DNA of 9,129 nucleotides, from positions 1 to 9,129 of the forward strand of contig JACCUM010000400.1 in the NCBI GenBank assembly GCA_013811805.1. Direction: 5' to 3'. The notes beneath the pieces were generated by a model. It did not search any database. It was not told the origin of the DNA and saw only the letters and a list, made by a program, of their open reading frames with translations. Position 1 is the stretch's first letter. Each line of letters begins with the position of its first letter. This document shows, one piece after another, positions 1-7,170 of the stretch. The position numbers were made by a program, and so were the translations under genes. Origin of the DNA: Geodermatophilaceae bacterium. GTDB lineage: Bacteria; Actinomycetota; Actinomycetes; Mycobacteriales; Geodermatophilaceae.

Positions 1-286
1 CGCCGACGTCACTGAGGTTCGGATTCTCCGGATTCCCCGGAGCGTAAGAACAGGCCGGGGTCTCCGGCTCGGTGCTGGCCTCGGGCTCCGCGATGGGGTC
101 GGCTGCGTCGTCGTCGTCGAAAGCGCCCGACAGGAACAGCACGCCGAGGACCAGGACGACGACAGTGAACGCGGCCACCCCGACGAGGGTGTTCCGGCGG
201 CGTTTGCGCGCCTCCTCGGCACGGCGCTCCAGCTGCCTCTGCAACTGTCGCCGGGCAGCCTCGCGCCGCTGCTTGTTCGTAGCCAA
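1..286 (-). CDS. ppiB: Peptidyl-prolyl cis-trans isomerase (PpiB-type cyclophilin), N-terminal part only
   Basis: The 95 visible residues read inward from a TTG start at 286-284, chosen because AGGAG (plus-strand 294-298) sits 7 bases upstream. Residues 1-31 are basic and predicted helical, starting LATNKQRREAARRQLQRQLE, a cytoplasmic segment. Residues 33-53 form one hydrophobic membrane helix, followed by DDDD and an acidic, proline-rich linker, so the enzyme domain would lie outside the membrane. A CSYAPG motif at 79-84 resembles the stretch just before the catalytic domain in actinobacterial PpiB proteins. The cyclophilin domain itself lies beyond the window edge, so the function is inferred from the N-terminal pattern and from synteny: in mycobacteria ppiB diverges from a glyoxalase-II-like gene and hisS, as here. 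The role would be proline isomerisation during folding of exported proteins. Confidence 0.75.
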   Translation of the reverse strand, partial: MATNKQRREAARRQLQRQLERRAEEARKRRRNTLVGVAAFTVVVLVLGVLFLSGAFDDDDAADPIAEPEASTEPETPACSYAPGNPENPNLSDVG

Positions 287-425
287 TCCGGTACTCCTGT
301 CACGGTCATCGATTGCCAGAGTTCTTCGTTGTCAGAGTCATCGGGTCCGGAGCTGCCTACCTCGAGGGAGGCGCCTGCCACCGCTTTCTCCGGCTGTGCG
401 GCCGGCCACGGAGGACCGACGGCGA

Positions 426-431
426 AGTCTA
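426..431 (-). promoter_or_regulatory. Possible -10 element for ppiB
   Basis: The minus strand reads TAGACT here, matching the actinobacterial TANNNT -10 pattern. It would place a transcription start near 418-420 and give ppiB a leader of roughly 130 bases. No convincing -35 is visible at the right distance, so this is only a candidate. Confidence 0.2.
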
Positions 432-482
432 GTCAAAGGGCGCGTGAAGGAGCTGTGAGCCACCCGTCACATGAGCCCTGGG

Positions 483-488
483 TAGCCT
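483..488 (+). promoter_or_regulatory. Candidate -10 element of the hydrolase-hisS-aspS operon
   Basis: TAGCCT, preceded by GG, fits the TANNNT pattern and lies 7 bases before the GTG at 496, the usual distance from a -10 to a transcription start. Transcription would then begin at or next to the start codon, giving a leaderless mRNA. This agrees with the lack of a Shine-Dalgarno sequence before 496. The -35 region (about 460-465) shows no good match to TTGACA. A similar GGGTAGCGT element precedes rarA. Confidence 0.4.
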
Positions 489-495
489 GCATATC

Positions 496-1185
496 GTGCT
501 CGTCCTCAGTTTTCCCGCCGGAGTGTTCGGGACCAATTGCTATGTCCTGGCGACGACCCAGGGCGCGGAGTGCGTCGTCATCGACCCGGGCTTGGACGCG
601 GTCTCTCCACTTCACGAGCTGCTCGCCGAGCACCAGCTCAAGCCGGTCGCCGTCGTGTTGACGCACGGCCACCTCGACCACACCTTCTCCGTGGTTCCGG
701 TCTGTTCCGGTTACGACATCGCGGCCTATATCCACCCCGACGACGGGCCGATGCTGGCCGATCCGGTGACGTGGCACGGACCGGCACTGGGCGCGATCGT
801 GGCCGGAATGCCGATTCCGGAACCCGATGATGTCCGTCTTCTCACCGATGGTGTGGAGCTGGATCTGGCCGGCGTTCGACTGATGCCTCGGCACTCGCCC
901 GGGCACACGCTGGGCTCCACTGTCTTCGAGCTCGCACTCGGGGACGGACCAGGGTTACTCAGCGGGGACCTACTCTTCGCCGGCTCGATCGGTCGGGTCG
1001 ACCTGCCGGGAGGGTCGATGAGCCAGATGAATCAGTCCCTCGCTCGAGTCGTGCTTCCCCTCGACGATGCGACCGTGGTCCTGCCCGGACACGGACCGGC
1101 CACGACCATCGGCCGTGAGCGGCGCGGCAACCCCTACCTGCAGAACCTGGTCGACAAGCCTGCAGTTCCCCGCCGGAGTCTGTAG
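496..1185 (+). CDS. Metallo-beta-lactamase-fold hydrolase (glyoxalase II-like)
   Basis: 229 residues. The zinc-binding signature is complete: THGHLDH at 56-62 (H57, H59, D61, H62), HSPGHT at 133-138 (H137), SGDLLF at 156-161 (D158, the bridging ligand) and PGHGP at 197-201 (H199). This is the binuclear-metal arrangement of the glyoxalase II group, cytosolic enzymes that hydrolyse thioesters such as S-lactoylglutathione. Actinobacteria generally lack glutathione, so the real substrate may be a mycothiol conjugate or another thioester, which sequence cannot settle. The GTG start at 496 is the only plausible one: TGA closes the frame at 472-474, and no Shine-Dalgarno precedes it, suggesting leaderless translation. 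The stop TAG (1183-1185) abuts the hisS GTG. The homologous gene sits before hisS in mycobacteria (Rv2581c, from memory). Confidence 0.88.
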   Translation: MLVLSFPAGVFGTNCYVLATTQGAECVVIDPGLDAVSPLHELLAEHQLKPVAVVLTHGHLDHTFSVVPVCSGYDIAAYIHPDDGPMLADPVTWHGPALGAIVAGMPIPEPDDVRLLTDGVELDLAGVRLMPRHSPGHTLGSTVFELALGDGPGLLSGDLLFAGSIGRVDLPGGSMSQMNQSLARVVLPLDDATVVLPGHGPATTIGRERRGNPYLQNLVDKPAVPRRSL

Positions 1186-2547
1186 GTGGCCACGCACGGG
1201 CCGGCTCCGCTGTCCGGCTTTCCCGAGTTGCTGCCCGGTGATCGGATGGTCGAGGCCCAGATCATCGACGGCCTCCGACGCACCTTCGAGTTACACGGGT
1301 TCGCCCCCATCGAGACCCGGGCCATGGAGCCGGTCGAGCGGCTGACTGGTGGCGGGGATGTCGACAAGGAGATCTACGCCGTACGGCGCCTGGCTGAGGT
1401 CGAGAGCTTGGAAAGCGATGCCGGTCTGGGACTGCACTTCGACCTGACAGTTCCGTTCGCGCGCTATGTGCTGGAGAACGCCGGAAAGCTCGAATTCCCG
1501 TTTCGGCGATACCAGATTCAGAAGTGCTGGCGGGGCGAGCGGCCCCAGGCCGGCCGCTATCGCGAATTCACCCAGGCCGACATCGACATCGTCGCCAGAG
1601 GCGACCTGCCCTTTCACCATGACGTCGAGGTCGCCTCTGTCATGGCCCAAGCGCTTGCCGCATTGCCGGTCCCGGCCCTTCGACTGCAGATCAACAACCG
1701 GAAGCTGCTGCAGGGCTTCCTGCAGGGAATCGGCGCACCGGACATCGCTGCGGCGATGCGTGTCATCGACAAGATGGACAAGGTCTCTGCCAACGTCGTC
1801 GGCGAACTGCTCCGTACCGACGCCGGCCTGTCGGACAAGCAGGCCAGGTCATGCCTGGAGGTGGCCGGCATCCGAACGACTGACACCTCTTTCGTGGCCC
1901 AGGTCCGTGGCCTCGGGGTGCACGACGACCTTCTCGACGAGGGGCTGGCCGAACTCGCGGTAGTCATGGAGGGCTGTGCCGGGGTCGCTCCGGGGCGGGT
2001 CGGCGTCGAAGCCGATCTCCGGATCGCCCGCGGCCTGGACTACTACACCGGAACGGTGTTCGAGACCCGATTGAGCGGGTACGAGTCTCTCGGCTCGATC
2101 TGCTCGGGAGGTCGGTACGACTCACTGGCCAGCGACGGACGGACGACCTATCCCGGCGTGGGTATCTCGTTGGGAGTATCTCGGCTGCTCGTCCCGCTCT
2201 TCGCCGACGGAATCCTCGCCGCCTCCCGCAGTGTTCCCTCTGCCGTACTGGTGGCCATGGCCGATGAGCAATCTCGCCACACGAGTGCAGTTGTGGCCCA
2301 GGCTCTTCGAGCGCGCGGAATCTCGACTGAGATCGCTGCGTCGGCGGACAAGTATGGCAAGCAGATCCGATCCGCCCAACGGCGCGGCATCCCGTACGTC
2401 TGGTTCCCGGCCACCGCGCCCGAGGCGGCACATGAGGTCAAGGACATCCGCAGCGGCGACCAGGTTGCGGCCGACCCGAATACCTGGTTGCCCCCCGAGG
2501 TAGACCTGACCCCGCAGATCATCAGCACCCCGCAGCCCGCCGAGTAG
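1186..2547 (+). CDS. hisS: Histidine--tRNA ligase
   Basis: 453 residues, a class II synthetase that charges tRNA(His) with histidine. Class II motif 2 spans about 116-134 (RGERPQAGRYREFTQADID). The histidine-binding signature RGLDYYTGTVFE is at 282-293, and motif 3 (PGVGISLGVSRL) at 323-334. The C-terminal third (about 350-430) fits the alpha/beta anticodon-binding domain. Residues 85-94 read FDLTVPFARY, where the common bacterial form, including mycobacterial HisRS, has an LRPEGTA-type sequence, so this belongs to a different HisRS subgroup. The GTG start follows the previous stop directly, with GGAG at 1175-1178 seven bases upstream inside the preceding gene, indicating translational coupling. 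aspS begins 9 bases after its stop. Confidence 0.95.
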   Translation: MATHGPAPLSGFPELLPGDRMVEAQIIDGLRRTFELHGFAPIETRAMEPVERLTGGGDVDKEIYAVRRLAEVESLESDAGLGLHFDLTVPFARYVLENAGKLEFPFRRYQIQKCWRGERPQAGRYREFTQADIDIVARGDLPFHHDVEVASVMAQALAALPVPALRLQINNRKLLQGFLQGIGAPDIAAAMRVIDKMDKVSANVVGELLRTDAGLSDKQARSCLEVAGIRTTDTSFVAQVRGLGVHDDLLDEGLAELAVVMEGCAGVAPGRVGVEADLRIARGLDYYTGTVFETRLSGYESLGSICSGGRYDSLASDGRTTYPGVGISLGVSRLLVPLFADGILAASRSVPSAVLVAMADEQSRHTSAVVAQALRARGISTEIAASADKYGKQIRSAQRRGIPYVWFPATAPEAAHEVKDIRSGDQVAADPNTWLPPEVDLTPQIISTPQPAE

Positions 2548-2556
2548 AGGAAGTCA

Positions 2557-4323
2557 GTGATTCGCACCCACGCAGGTGGAGACCTGCGCAGCTCCCATGC
2601 CGGACAGACCGTGACCCTGACCGGATGGATCGGTAGGCGACGCGATCACGGGGGAGTGGCCTTTCTGGATCTGCGCGACGCCTCCGGAGTCGTGCAGGTC
2701 GTCGTACGGGACGAAGCCGTTGCCCACGAGCTGCGCAACGAGTACTGCCTGCGCGTCGTCGGTGACGTGACAACTCGTCCGGAGGGCAACGAGAATTCCG
2801 CACTGCCCACCGGCGAGATTGAGGTCATCGCGACTGAGGTGGAGGTCCTGTCGGAGTCGGCGTCGCTACCCTTCCAGATCGACGACCACGTCGAGGTCGG
2901 CGAGGAGGCGCGGCTGCGGCACCGCTATCTCGACCTGCGTCGAAGTGGTCCGGCCGCGGCCCTGCGGTTGCGAAGCGAGGTCAATCGTTCGGCTCGTACT
3001 GTCTTGCACGGCCATGGCTTCGTCGAGATCGAGACACCGACGCTGACTCGATCCACTCCGGAAGGGGCTCGGGACTTCGTCGTACCAGCTCGGCTTGCCC
3101 CTGGCTCCTGGTACGCCCTGCCGCAGTCCCCGCAGCTGTTCAAACAGCTGTTGATGGTCGCCGGGATGGAGCGGTACTACCAGATCGCCCGCTGTTACCG
3201 GGACGAGGACTTCCGGGCCGACCGGCAGCCGGAGTTCACCCAGCTCGACATCGAGATGAGCTTCGTCGACCAGGACGACGTGATCGCGCTGACCGAGGAG
3301 GTCCTGACTGCGCTCTGGTCGCTGATCGACTACCGCATACCCACGCCGATCCATCGGATCAGCTACGCCGAGGCGATGTCGCGGTACGGCACCGACAAAC
3401 CCGACCTGCGCTTCGGGATCGAACTGACCGACTGCACCGCGTATTTCACCGGTTCGGCCTTCAGGGTCTTCCAGGCGCCCTACATCGGGGCGGTGGTGAT
3501 GCCCGGGGGCGCGGAGCAACCCCGGCGCTCTCTGGACGCGTGGCAGGACTTTGCCCGCCAGCGCGGCCACAAGGGATTGGCCTACGTGTTGATCGGTGCC
3601 GACGGCGAACTGGCCGGGCCGGTGGCCAAGAACCTCTCGGATGACGAGCGTGCCGGTCTCGCCGGTCACGTCGGTGCCGAGCCCGGCGACTGCGTCTTCT
3701 TCGCAGCCGGGGAGTCGATGGCCGCTCGCGGTCTGCTCGGTGCCGTGCGGTTGGAAGTCGGCCGCCGCAGTGGGCTGATCGATGCCTCCCAGTGGTCGTT
3801 CGTCTGGGTGGTGGACGCGCCGCTCTTCGAGCCTTCCGCCCGTGCTCGCGCATCCGGCGACGTGGCCGTCGGTGGTGGCGCCTGGACCGCGGTGCATCAT
3901 GCCTTCACCTCGCCCAGACCGGAGTTCCTGGACACCTTCGACACCGATCCCGAGCATGCGTTGGCCTATGCCTACGACGTCGTCTGCAACGGCAACGAGA
4001 TCGGCGGTGGCTCGATCCGGATCCACCGCAGGGACATCCAGGAGCGGGTTTTCGCGATCATGGGCCTATCGGCGAAGGAGGCGCAGGAAAAGTTCGGCTT
4101 CCTGCTCGACGCCTTCGCTTTCGGCGCGCCGCCGCACGGCGGGATCGCCATCGGCTGGGACCGGGTGTGCGCGCTGCTGGCCGGACAGGACTCGATCCGC
4201 GAGGTGATCGCCTTCCCCAAGTCCGGGGGTGGATACGACCCGCTCACCGGGGCACCCGCCCCCATCAGCGCCCAACAGCGCAAGGAAGCCGGCGTCGACG
4301 CGACACCACCTGCGACGTCCTAA
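2557..4323 (+). CDS. aspS: Aspartate--tRNA ligase, predicted non-discriminating (Asp/Asn)
   Basis: 588 residues, the normal length of bacterial AspRS. Order: OB-fold anticodon-binding domain (about 1-105, with GRRRDHGGV at 26-34), class II catalytic core with motif 2 at 212-227 (RCYRDEDFRADRQPEF), a GAD insertion domain (about 290-420), then motif 3 around 529-537 (GIAIGWDRV), followed by SIREVIAFPK. H31 and G77 (in RPEG) match positions known in Pseudomonas aeruginosa AspRS (H31 and, from memory, G81) to allow recognition of tRNA(Asn). The enzyme therefore probably charges both tRNA(Asp) and tRNA(Asn) with aspartate, the latter then amidated by GatCAB; this is inference. The GTG start has GAGGA at 2547-2551 with short spacing, overlapping the end of hisS. 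The next gene starts 10 bases after the stop. Confidence 0.95.
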   Translation: MIRTHAGGDLRSSHAGQTVTLTGWIGRRRDHGGVAFLDLRDASGVVQVVVRDEAVAHELRNEYCLRVVGDVTTRPEGNENSALPTGEIEVIATEVEVLSESASLPFQIDDHVEVGEEARLRHRYLDLRRSGPAAALRLRSEVNRSARTVLHGHGFVEIETPTLTRSTPEGARDFVVPARLAPGSWYALPQSPQLFKQLLMVAGMERYYQIARCYRDEDFRADRQPEFTQLDIEMSFVDQDDVIALTEEVLTALWSLIDYRIPTPIHRISYAEAMSRYGTDKPDLRFGIELTDCTAYFTGSAFRVFQAPYIGAVVMPGGAEQPRRSLDAWQDFARQRGHKGLAYVLIGADGELAGPVAKNLSDDERAGLAGHVGAEPGDCVFFAAGESMAARGLLGAVRLEVGRRSGLIDASQWSFVWVVDAPLFEPSARARASGDVAVGGGAWTAVHHAFTSPRPEFLDTFDTDPEHALAYAYDVVCNGNEIGGGSIRIHRRDIQERVFAIMGLSAKEAQEKFGFLLDAFAFGAPPHGGIAIGWDRVCALLAGQDSIREVIAFPKSGGGYDPLTGAPAPISAQQRKEAGVDATPPATS

Positions 4324-4333
4324 GGTCGGCGGC

Positions 4334-5431
4334 ATGTCGGTTGTGGCTCGCACGCTGCTGGGGCCTGGTCCGACCAATCCGTACCCCGAGGCGACCGCGG
4401 CACTGGCTCAGCCCTTGCTGGGGCACCTCGACCCAGCGTTTCTGGCGCTCCTGGACGAGACCTGCGACCGGCTCAGGGCGGTCTATCGAACCGACAACCG
4501 CCGTACGTTGCCGCTGTCGGCGACCGGGAGCGCGGGGATGGAGGCGGCTTTCGTCAACACCGTGGGACCCGGCGACGTCGTGGTCGTCGGCGTCAACGGC
4601 CTGTTCGGCGTCCGGATGTGCGATGTTGCGGCCCGATGCGGCGCCGAGGTTGTCCGCGTCGATGCCATCTGGGGTCATCCGCTCGACGTGGACGCTGTGT
4701 TGTCGGCGCACCCGGCACCGAAGCTGATCGCCGCCGTCCACGCCGAAACGTCGACCGGCATCCGCAACGACGTGGCCGCGCTGGCCGCCGGCAAAGGCGA
4801 TGCCCTGTTCCTCGCCGACTGCGTGACGTCGCTGGCCGGCATCGAGTTGGCCGTCGACGACTGGGGGATCGATCTGGCCTATTCCGGTACCCAGAAATGC
4901 ATTGGTGTCGCGCCGGGTCTGTCGCCATTCACCATCAATGACCGGGCCTGGGAACGGCGGATCGAGCGCCCGCAGTCCTGGTACCTCGACCTGGGCATGC
5001 TCGGCGGGTACGTCGGTGAGGCTGCCAGCAGCGGAGGCGGTCGCACCTACCATCACACCGCTCCTACCGCGATGGTCGCCTCGCTGCACGCCGGGCTGGG
5101 CCGGGTCCTCGAGGAGGGCCTGGATTCGGTCATCGAACGGCACGCGGCGACGGGCGCTGCGCTGCAAGACGGTCTGCAGGCCATGGGGCTGGAACTGTTT
5201 GCCGCACAAGGGCATCGGCTGCCCGAGCTCACGACGGTGAGGGTGCCTGCTGGGGTCGACTCTTTGGCCGTACGCGGTGAGCTCTTGGCGCGGTACAACA
5301 TCGAGATCGGCGCCGGTGCAGGGGAGTCCGCGGCGACGGTGTGGCGGATCGGCTTGATGGGTTACAACGCGCGCCCGGACATCGTCACCCTGATCCTGGG
5401 TGCGCTCGGCGAAATCCTGCGTCGCAGCTGA
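4334..5431 (+). CDS. Class V PLP-dependent aminotransferase (alanine/serine-glyoxylate type)
   Basis: 365 residues, a usual length for this family. It opens with the LLGPGPTNPYPEA segment typical of alanine--glyoxylate and serine--glyoxylate aminotransferases. SATGSAGMEAAF forms the phosphate-binding region. D162 in LADCVTSLAG is placed to contact the pyridine nitrogen, and K188 in SGTQKCIG is the expected Schiff-base lysine. R338 in WRIGLMG fits the carboxylate-binding arginine near the C-terminus. It would move an amino group from alanine or serine to glyoxylate in the cytosol, but related members act on other substrates, so the exact reaction is uncertain. ATG at 4334 was chosen because AAGG (4322-4325) lies 8 bases upstream, overlapping the aspS stop; an open frame extends upstream into aspS but lacks support. 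Probably the last gene of the operon, converging on the ATPase gene 20 bases away. Confidence 0.85.
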   Translation: MSVVARTLLGPGPTNPYPEATAALAQPLLGHLDPAFLALLDETCDRLRAVYRTDNRRTLPLSATGSAGMEAAFVNTVGPGDVVVVGVNGLFGVRMCDVAARCGAEVVRVDAIWGHPLDVDAVLSAHPAPKLIAAVHAETSTGIRNDVAALAAGKGDALFLADCVTSLAGIELAVDDWGIDLAYSGTQKCIGVAPGLSPFTINDRAWERRIERPQSWYLDLGMLGGYVGEAASSGGGRTYHHTAPTAMVASLHAGLGRVLEEGLDSVIERHAATGAALQDGLQAMGLELFAAQGHRLPELTTVRVPAGVDSLAVRGELLARYNIEIGAGAGESAATVWRIGLMGYNARPDIVTLILGALGEILRRS

Positions 5432-5451
5432 CCAGCTCTGCCACGCCCGGC

Positions 5452-6597
5452 TCAGGCCCGCTGCGCTGCCTCCAGCACCTCAGCCGCGAAGTGCAGCATC
5501 GCGAGGCGGGTCTGCTCGGTCACCTCGCTCTGGTCGATGCGCGCTCCGGCGCGCAGGTGGGGATCCTCGGGAAGGCTGATCAGGCCGCGGCACAGCCCGT
5601 CGAACCGCTTTGCGGCAGCGGCCAGATCCACCGGTACATCACGGCGGCGAACCGCGGCGACGGCTACGAAACTGTTGGCCACGAGAGGGCCGAAGCCACG
5701 CTCGGCGATCCACCGCAGCCCGGCGTAGGTGGCAGTGATCCCGTCGACGCTAGGCGAGGTGGTGAACACCAGAGTGTGCGCACCGCTGAGCAATTGCCTC
5801 ATCAGAGAACCACTCAGGCCGGCGCCGCAGTCGGTGACCGTGATCGCGAAGTGCCGGTGCACGACATCCATCGTTGCGACGAACGTCGCTTCGTCGAAGC
5901 GCGCGCTCTCTCCAGGGTCAAGGCCGCTGGGTAGCACCCAGGCGCCACTTGCCGATCGGGCGAGGTAGGGCGTGAGGACGGTGAGATCGCCCGGGTCGCC
6001 GCGCCCCGCCAGGTCGCGTGCACTGTGGGTCGGTGCTACGCCGCTGCGCAGGAGCAGCGAGCCGAATGTCGGGTCGGCGTCCAGCAGGAGCACCGGCTCG
6101 TCTCGGCTCTTGGCGTAGATGCCGGCCAACAGCACCGACAAGGTGGTTTTCCCGACGCCGCCCTTGAGCCCGACCACGGCGACGCGCCGCGGGCTTTGGA
6201 TCGGGATGCTCAATCGGCTGCGTTCCTGCTCTTCCAGCAGAGCCCGCGCTGCGGCCCGTCCCTTGAACAGGCTGAATCTCCGCGACGGCTTGCGGGTTTC
6301 GGGTGCTTCATCGTCCAGGACTCGCCCAGCCGGCCCGGATCGCTCGGGGCCCTCACGAGGCGCCTGCGGTCCCGGCAGCGGCGAGGATGCAGGCAGCGGT
6401 CGGTGCGCCGGTACGGGCGGCTCAGCGGTTGGCTCCGTGCTCTGCGGAGCCGGCGTGATCGTCGGAAGCTGGATCATCTGCGTGTCCCCGGCCCGTCCGG
6501 CCGAGGAGTGCCGGCCCCCTTTGCGTTTCGGGGTCAGCCCGTACTCCGGAGGTGGGGCCGGTGGCGGCGTGCTACTCAGGGCTGGTCCTCCCGACAA
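5452..6597 (-). CDS. MinD/ParA-type P-loop ATPase with proline-rich N-terminus (EspI-like)
   Basis: Read from TTG 6597 this is 381 residues. Residues 1-115 are low-complexity, rich in proline, serine and charged residues, likely disordered. The ATPase domain carries a deviant Walker A, KGGVGKT at 145-151 with the signature first lysine; LLLDADP follows (D173, D175), then a Walker B-like TDCGAG (D256) and a SVDGITATYAGLRW segment. This order and the DCGAG motif recall the type VII secretion-associated EspI ATPase of mycobacteria, remembered rather than aligned. No ESX gene is nearby, so a general MinD or partition-like role is equally possible. The start is uncertain: the frame stays open to 6909, overlapping marR, with TTG 6762 and ATG 6477 (GGGGA 7 bases upstream) as alternatives. 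Third-position GC drops upstream of about 6600, favouring a start at or after 6597. Confidence 0.7.
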   Translation of the reverse strand: MSGGPALSSTPPPAPPPEYGLTPKRKGGRHSSAGRAGDTQMIQLPTITPAPQSTEPTAEPPVPAHRPLPASSPLPGPQAPREGPERSGPAGRVLDDEAPETRKPSRRFSLFKGRAAARALLEEQERSRLSIPIQSPRRVAVVGLKGGVGKTTLSVLLAGIYAKSRDEPVLLLDADPTFGSLLLRSGVAPTHSARDLAGRGDPGDLTVLTPYLARSASGAWVLPSGLDPGESARFDEATFVATMDVVHRHFAITVTDCGAGLSGSLMRQLLSGAHTLVFTTSPSVDGITATYAGLRWIAERGFGPLVANSFVAVAAVRRRDVPVDLAAAAKRFDGLCRGLISLPEDPHLRAGARIDQSEVTEQTRLAMLHFAAEVLEAAQRA

Positions 6598-6658
6598 TAC
6601 GGTCGTGTAGACGTTGACATCCTCGGCCTTTGGGCTGCCATCGCCTCCCGTCGGCCAT
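6572..6658 (-). CDS. Possible 28-codon leader ORF before the ATPase gene
   Basis: An ATG at 6658 has AAGG 9 bases upstream, a better ribosome site than any ATPase start candidate. It encodes an arginine-rich 28-residue peptide beginning MADGRRWQPK and ends at TAG 6572-6574, in a different frame from the ATPase and overlapping its TTG 6597. It could be a leader peptide, the real start separated by a frameshift, or chance. No conserved feature is recognised. Confidence 0.15.
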   Translation of the reverse strand: MADGRRWQPKGRGCQRLHDRIVGRTSPE

Positions 6659-6730
6659 TGTGTCTCTGACCTTGATTGCTCCTGCGGCAGGGTTACCCAG
6701 CGGCCAGTCTTTCTCAGAGTCGCTAGCTGC

Positions 6731-7165
6731 TCAGCGGTCCGATTCGGGACCGAGCTCAGCAATTCTGGCCAGCGTCCTGCGCAGCTCGTCGACCCGCCTG
6801 GCTCCCACTCCCCGCGCCCAGGTGGCTTCGATCTCGTGAATGGCCTGAAAGGCGGCTGTGCGTGATTGTTCGCCTTGCGCTGTGAGCCTGATAATCCGCA
6901 CTCTGCCATCGCGTGCGTCGGGCAGTCGCTCTAGATTGCCACGAGCTTCCAGGTAAGTGACGAGTTCGCCGACTGACTGTTTGGTCACGTGGGCCCGCTC
7001 AGCAAGCTCCGTCAGCCGCAGGCCTTCCGGTCGCATGTGTCGGAAGAAGGCGAAATGTGAAGGTCGGACGTCGGCATGGCCGGCATCTCTCAGATATCCC
7101 TGCAAGTCGGCCTCCATGCAGCGAATGACTTCGCCGAGGAGCTGACCTATGTGCTGTTCTGCCAT
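6731..7165 (-). CDS. MarR-family winged-helix transcriptional regulator
   Basis: 144 residues, the standard MarR length. The winged helix-turn-helix spans about 49-95: LTELAERAHVTKQSVGELVT (51-70) contains the helix-turn-helix, and the wing carries the family signature DARDGR at 83-88 followed by VRIIRLT. Flanking N- and C-terminal helices would form the dimer interface. MarR proteins usually repress an adjacent, often divergent, gene and release DNA on binding small aromatic or oxidant ligands. Here the divergent neighbour is a broken dehydrogenase remnant, so the original target may be lost. The ATG at 7165 has no recognisable Shine-Dalgarno and no TANNNT at leaderless spacing. Its upstream DNA is antisense to the remnant, so the native promoter may have been replaced. 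ATG 7117 is a less likely start because it would remove part of the first helix. Confidence 0.88.
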   Translation of the reverse strand: MAEQHIGQLLGEVIRCMEADLQGYLRDAGHADVRPSHFAFFRHMRPEGLRLTELAERAHVTKQSVGELVTYLEARGNLERLPDARDGRVRIIRLTAQGEQSRTAAFQAIHEIEATWARGVGARRVDELRRTLARIAELGPESDR

Positions 7166-7170
7166 TTAGT

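Noticed and set aside
2866..4026. Long open frame (386 codons) antisense to aspS
   Set aside because: It lies opposite a clear AspRS gene and shows no recognisable domain; long antisense frames are expected in high-GC coding DNA.
3792..4727. Open plus-strand frame of 311 codons across the aspS/aminotransferase junction
   Set aside because: Arginine-rich, low-complexity translation overlapping two well-supported genes in another frame.
5420..5455. Intrinsic terminator between the convergent aminotransferase and ATPase genes
   Set aside because: Only a 4-base AGCT pairing is visible, with no longer GC-rich stem and no T run.
6025..6669. Plus-strand open frame of 214 codons opposite the ATPase gene
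   Set aside because: Antisense to the Walker A region and linker of a convincing ATPase; no motif of its own.
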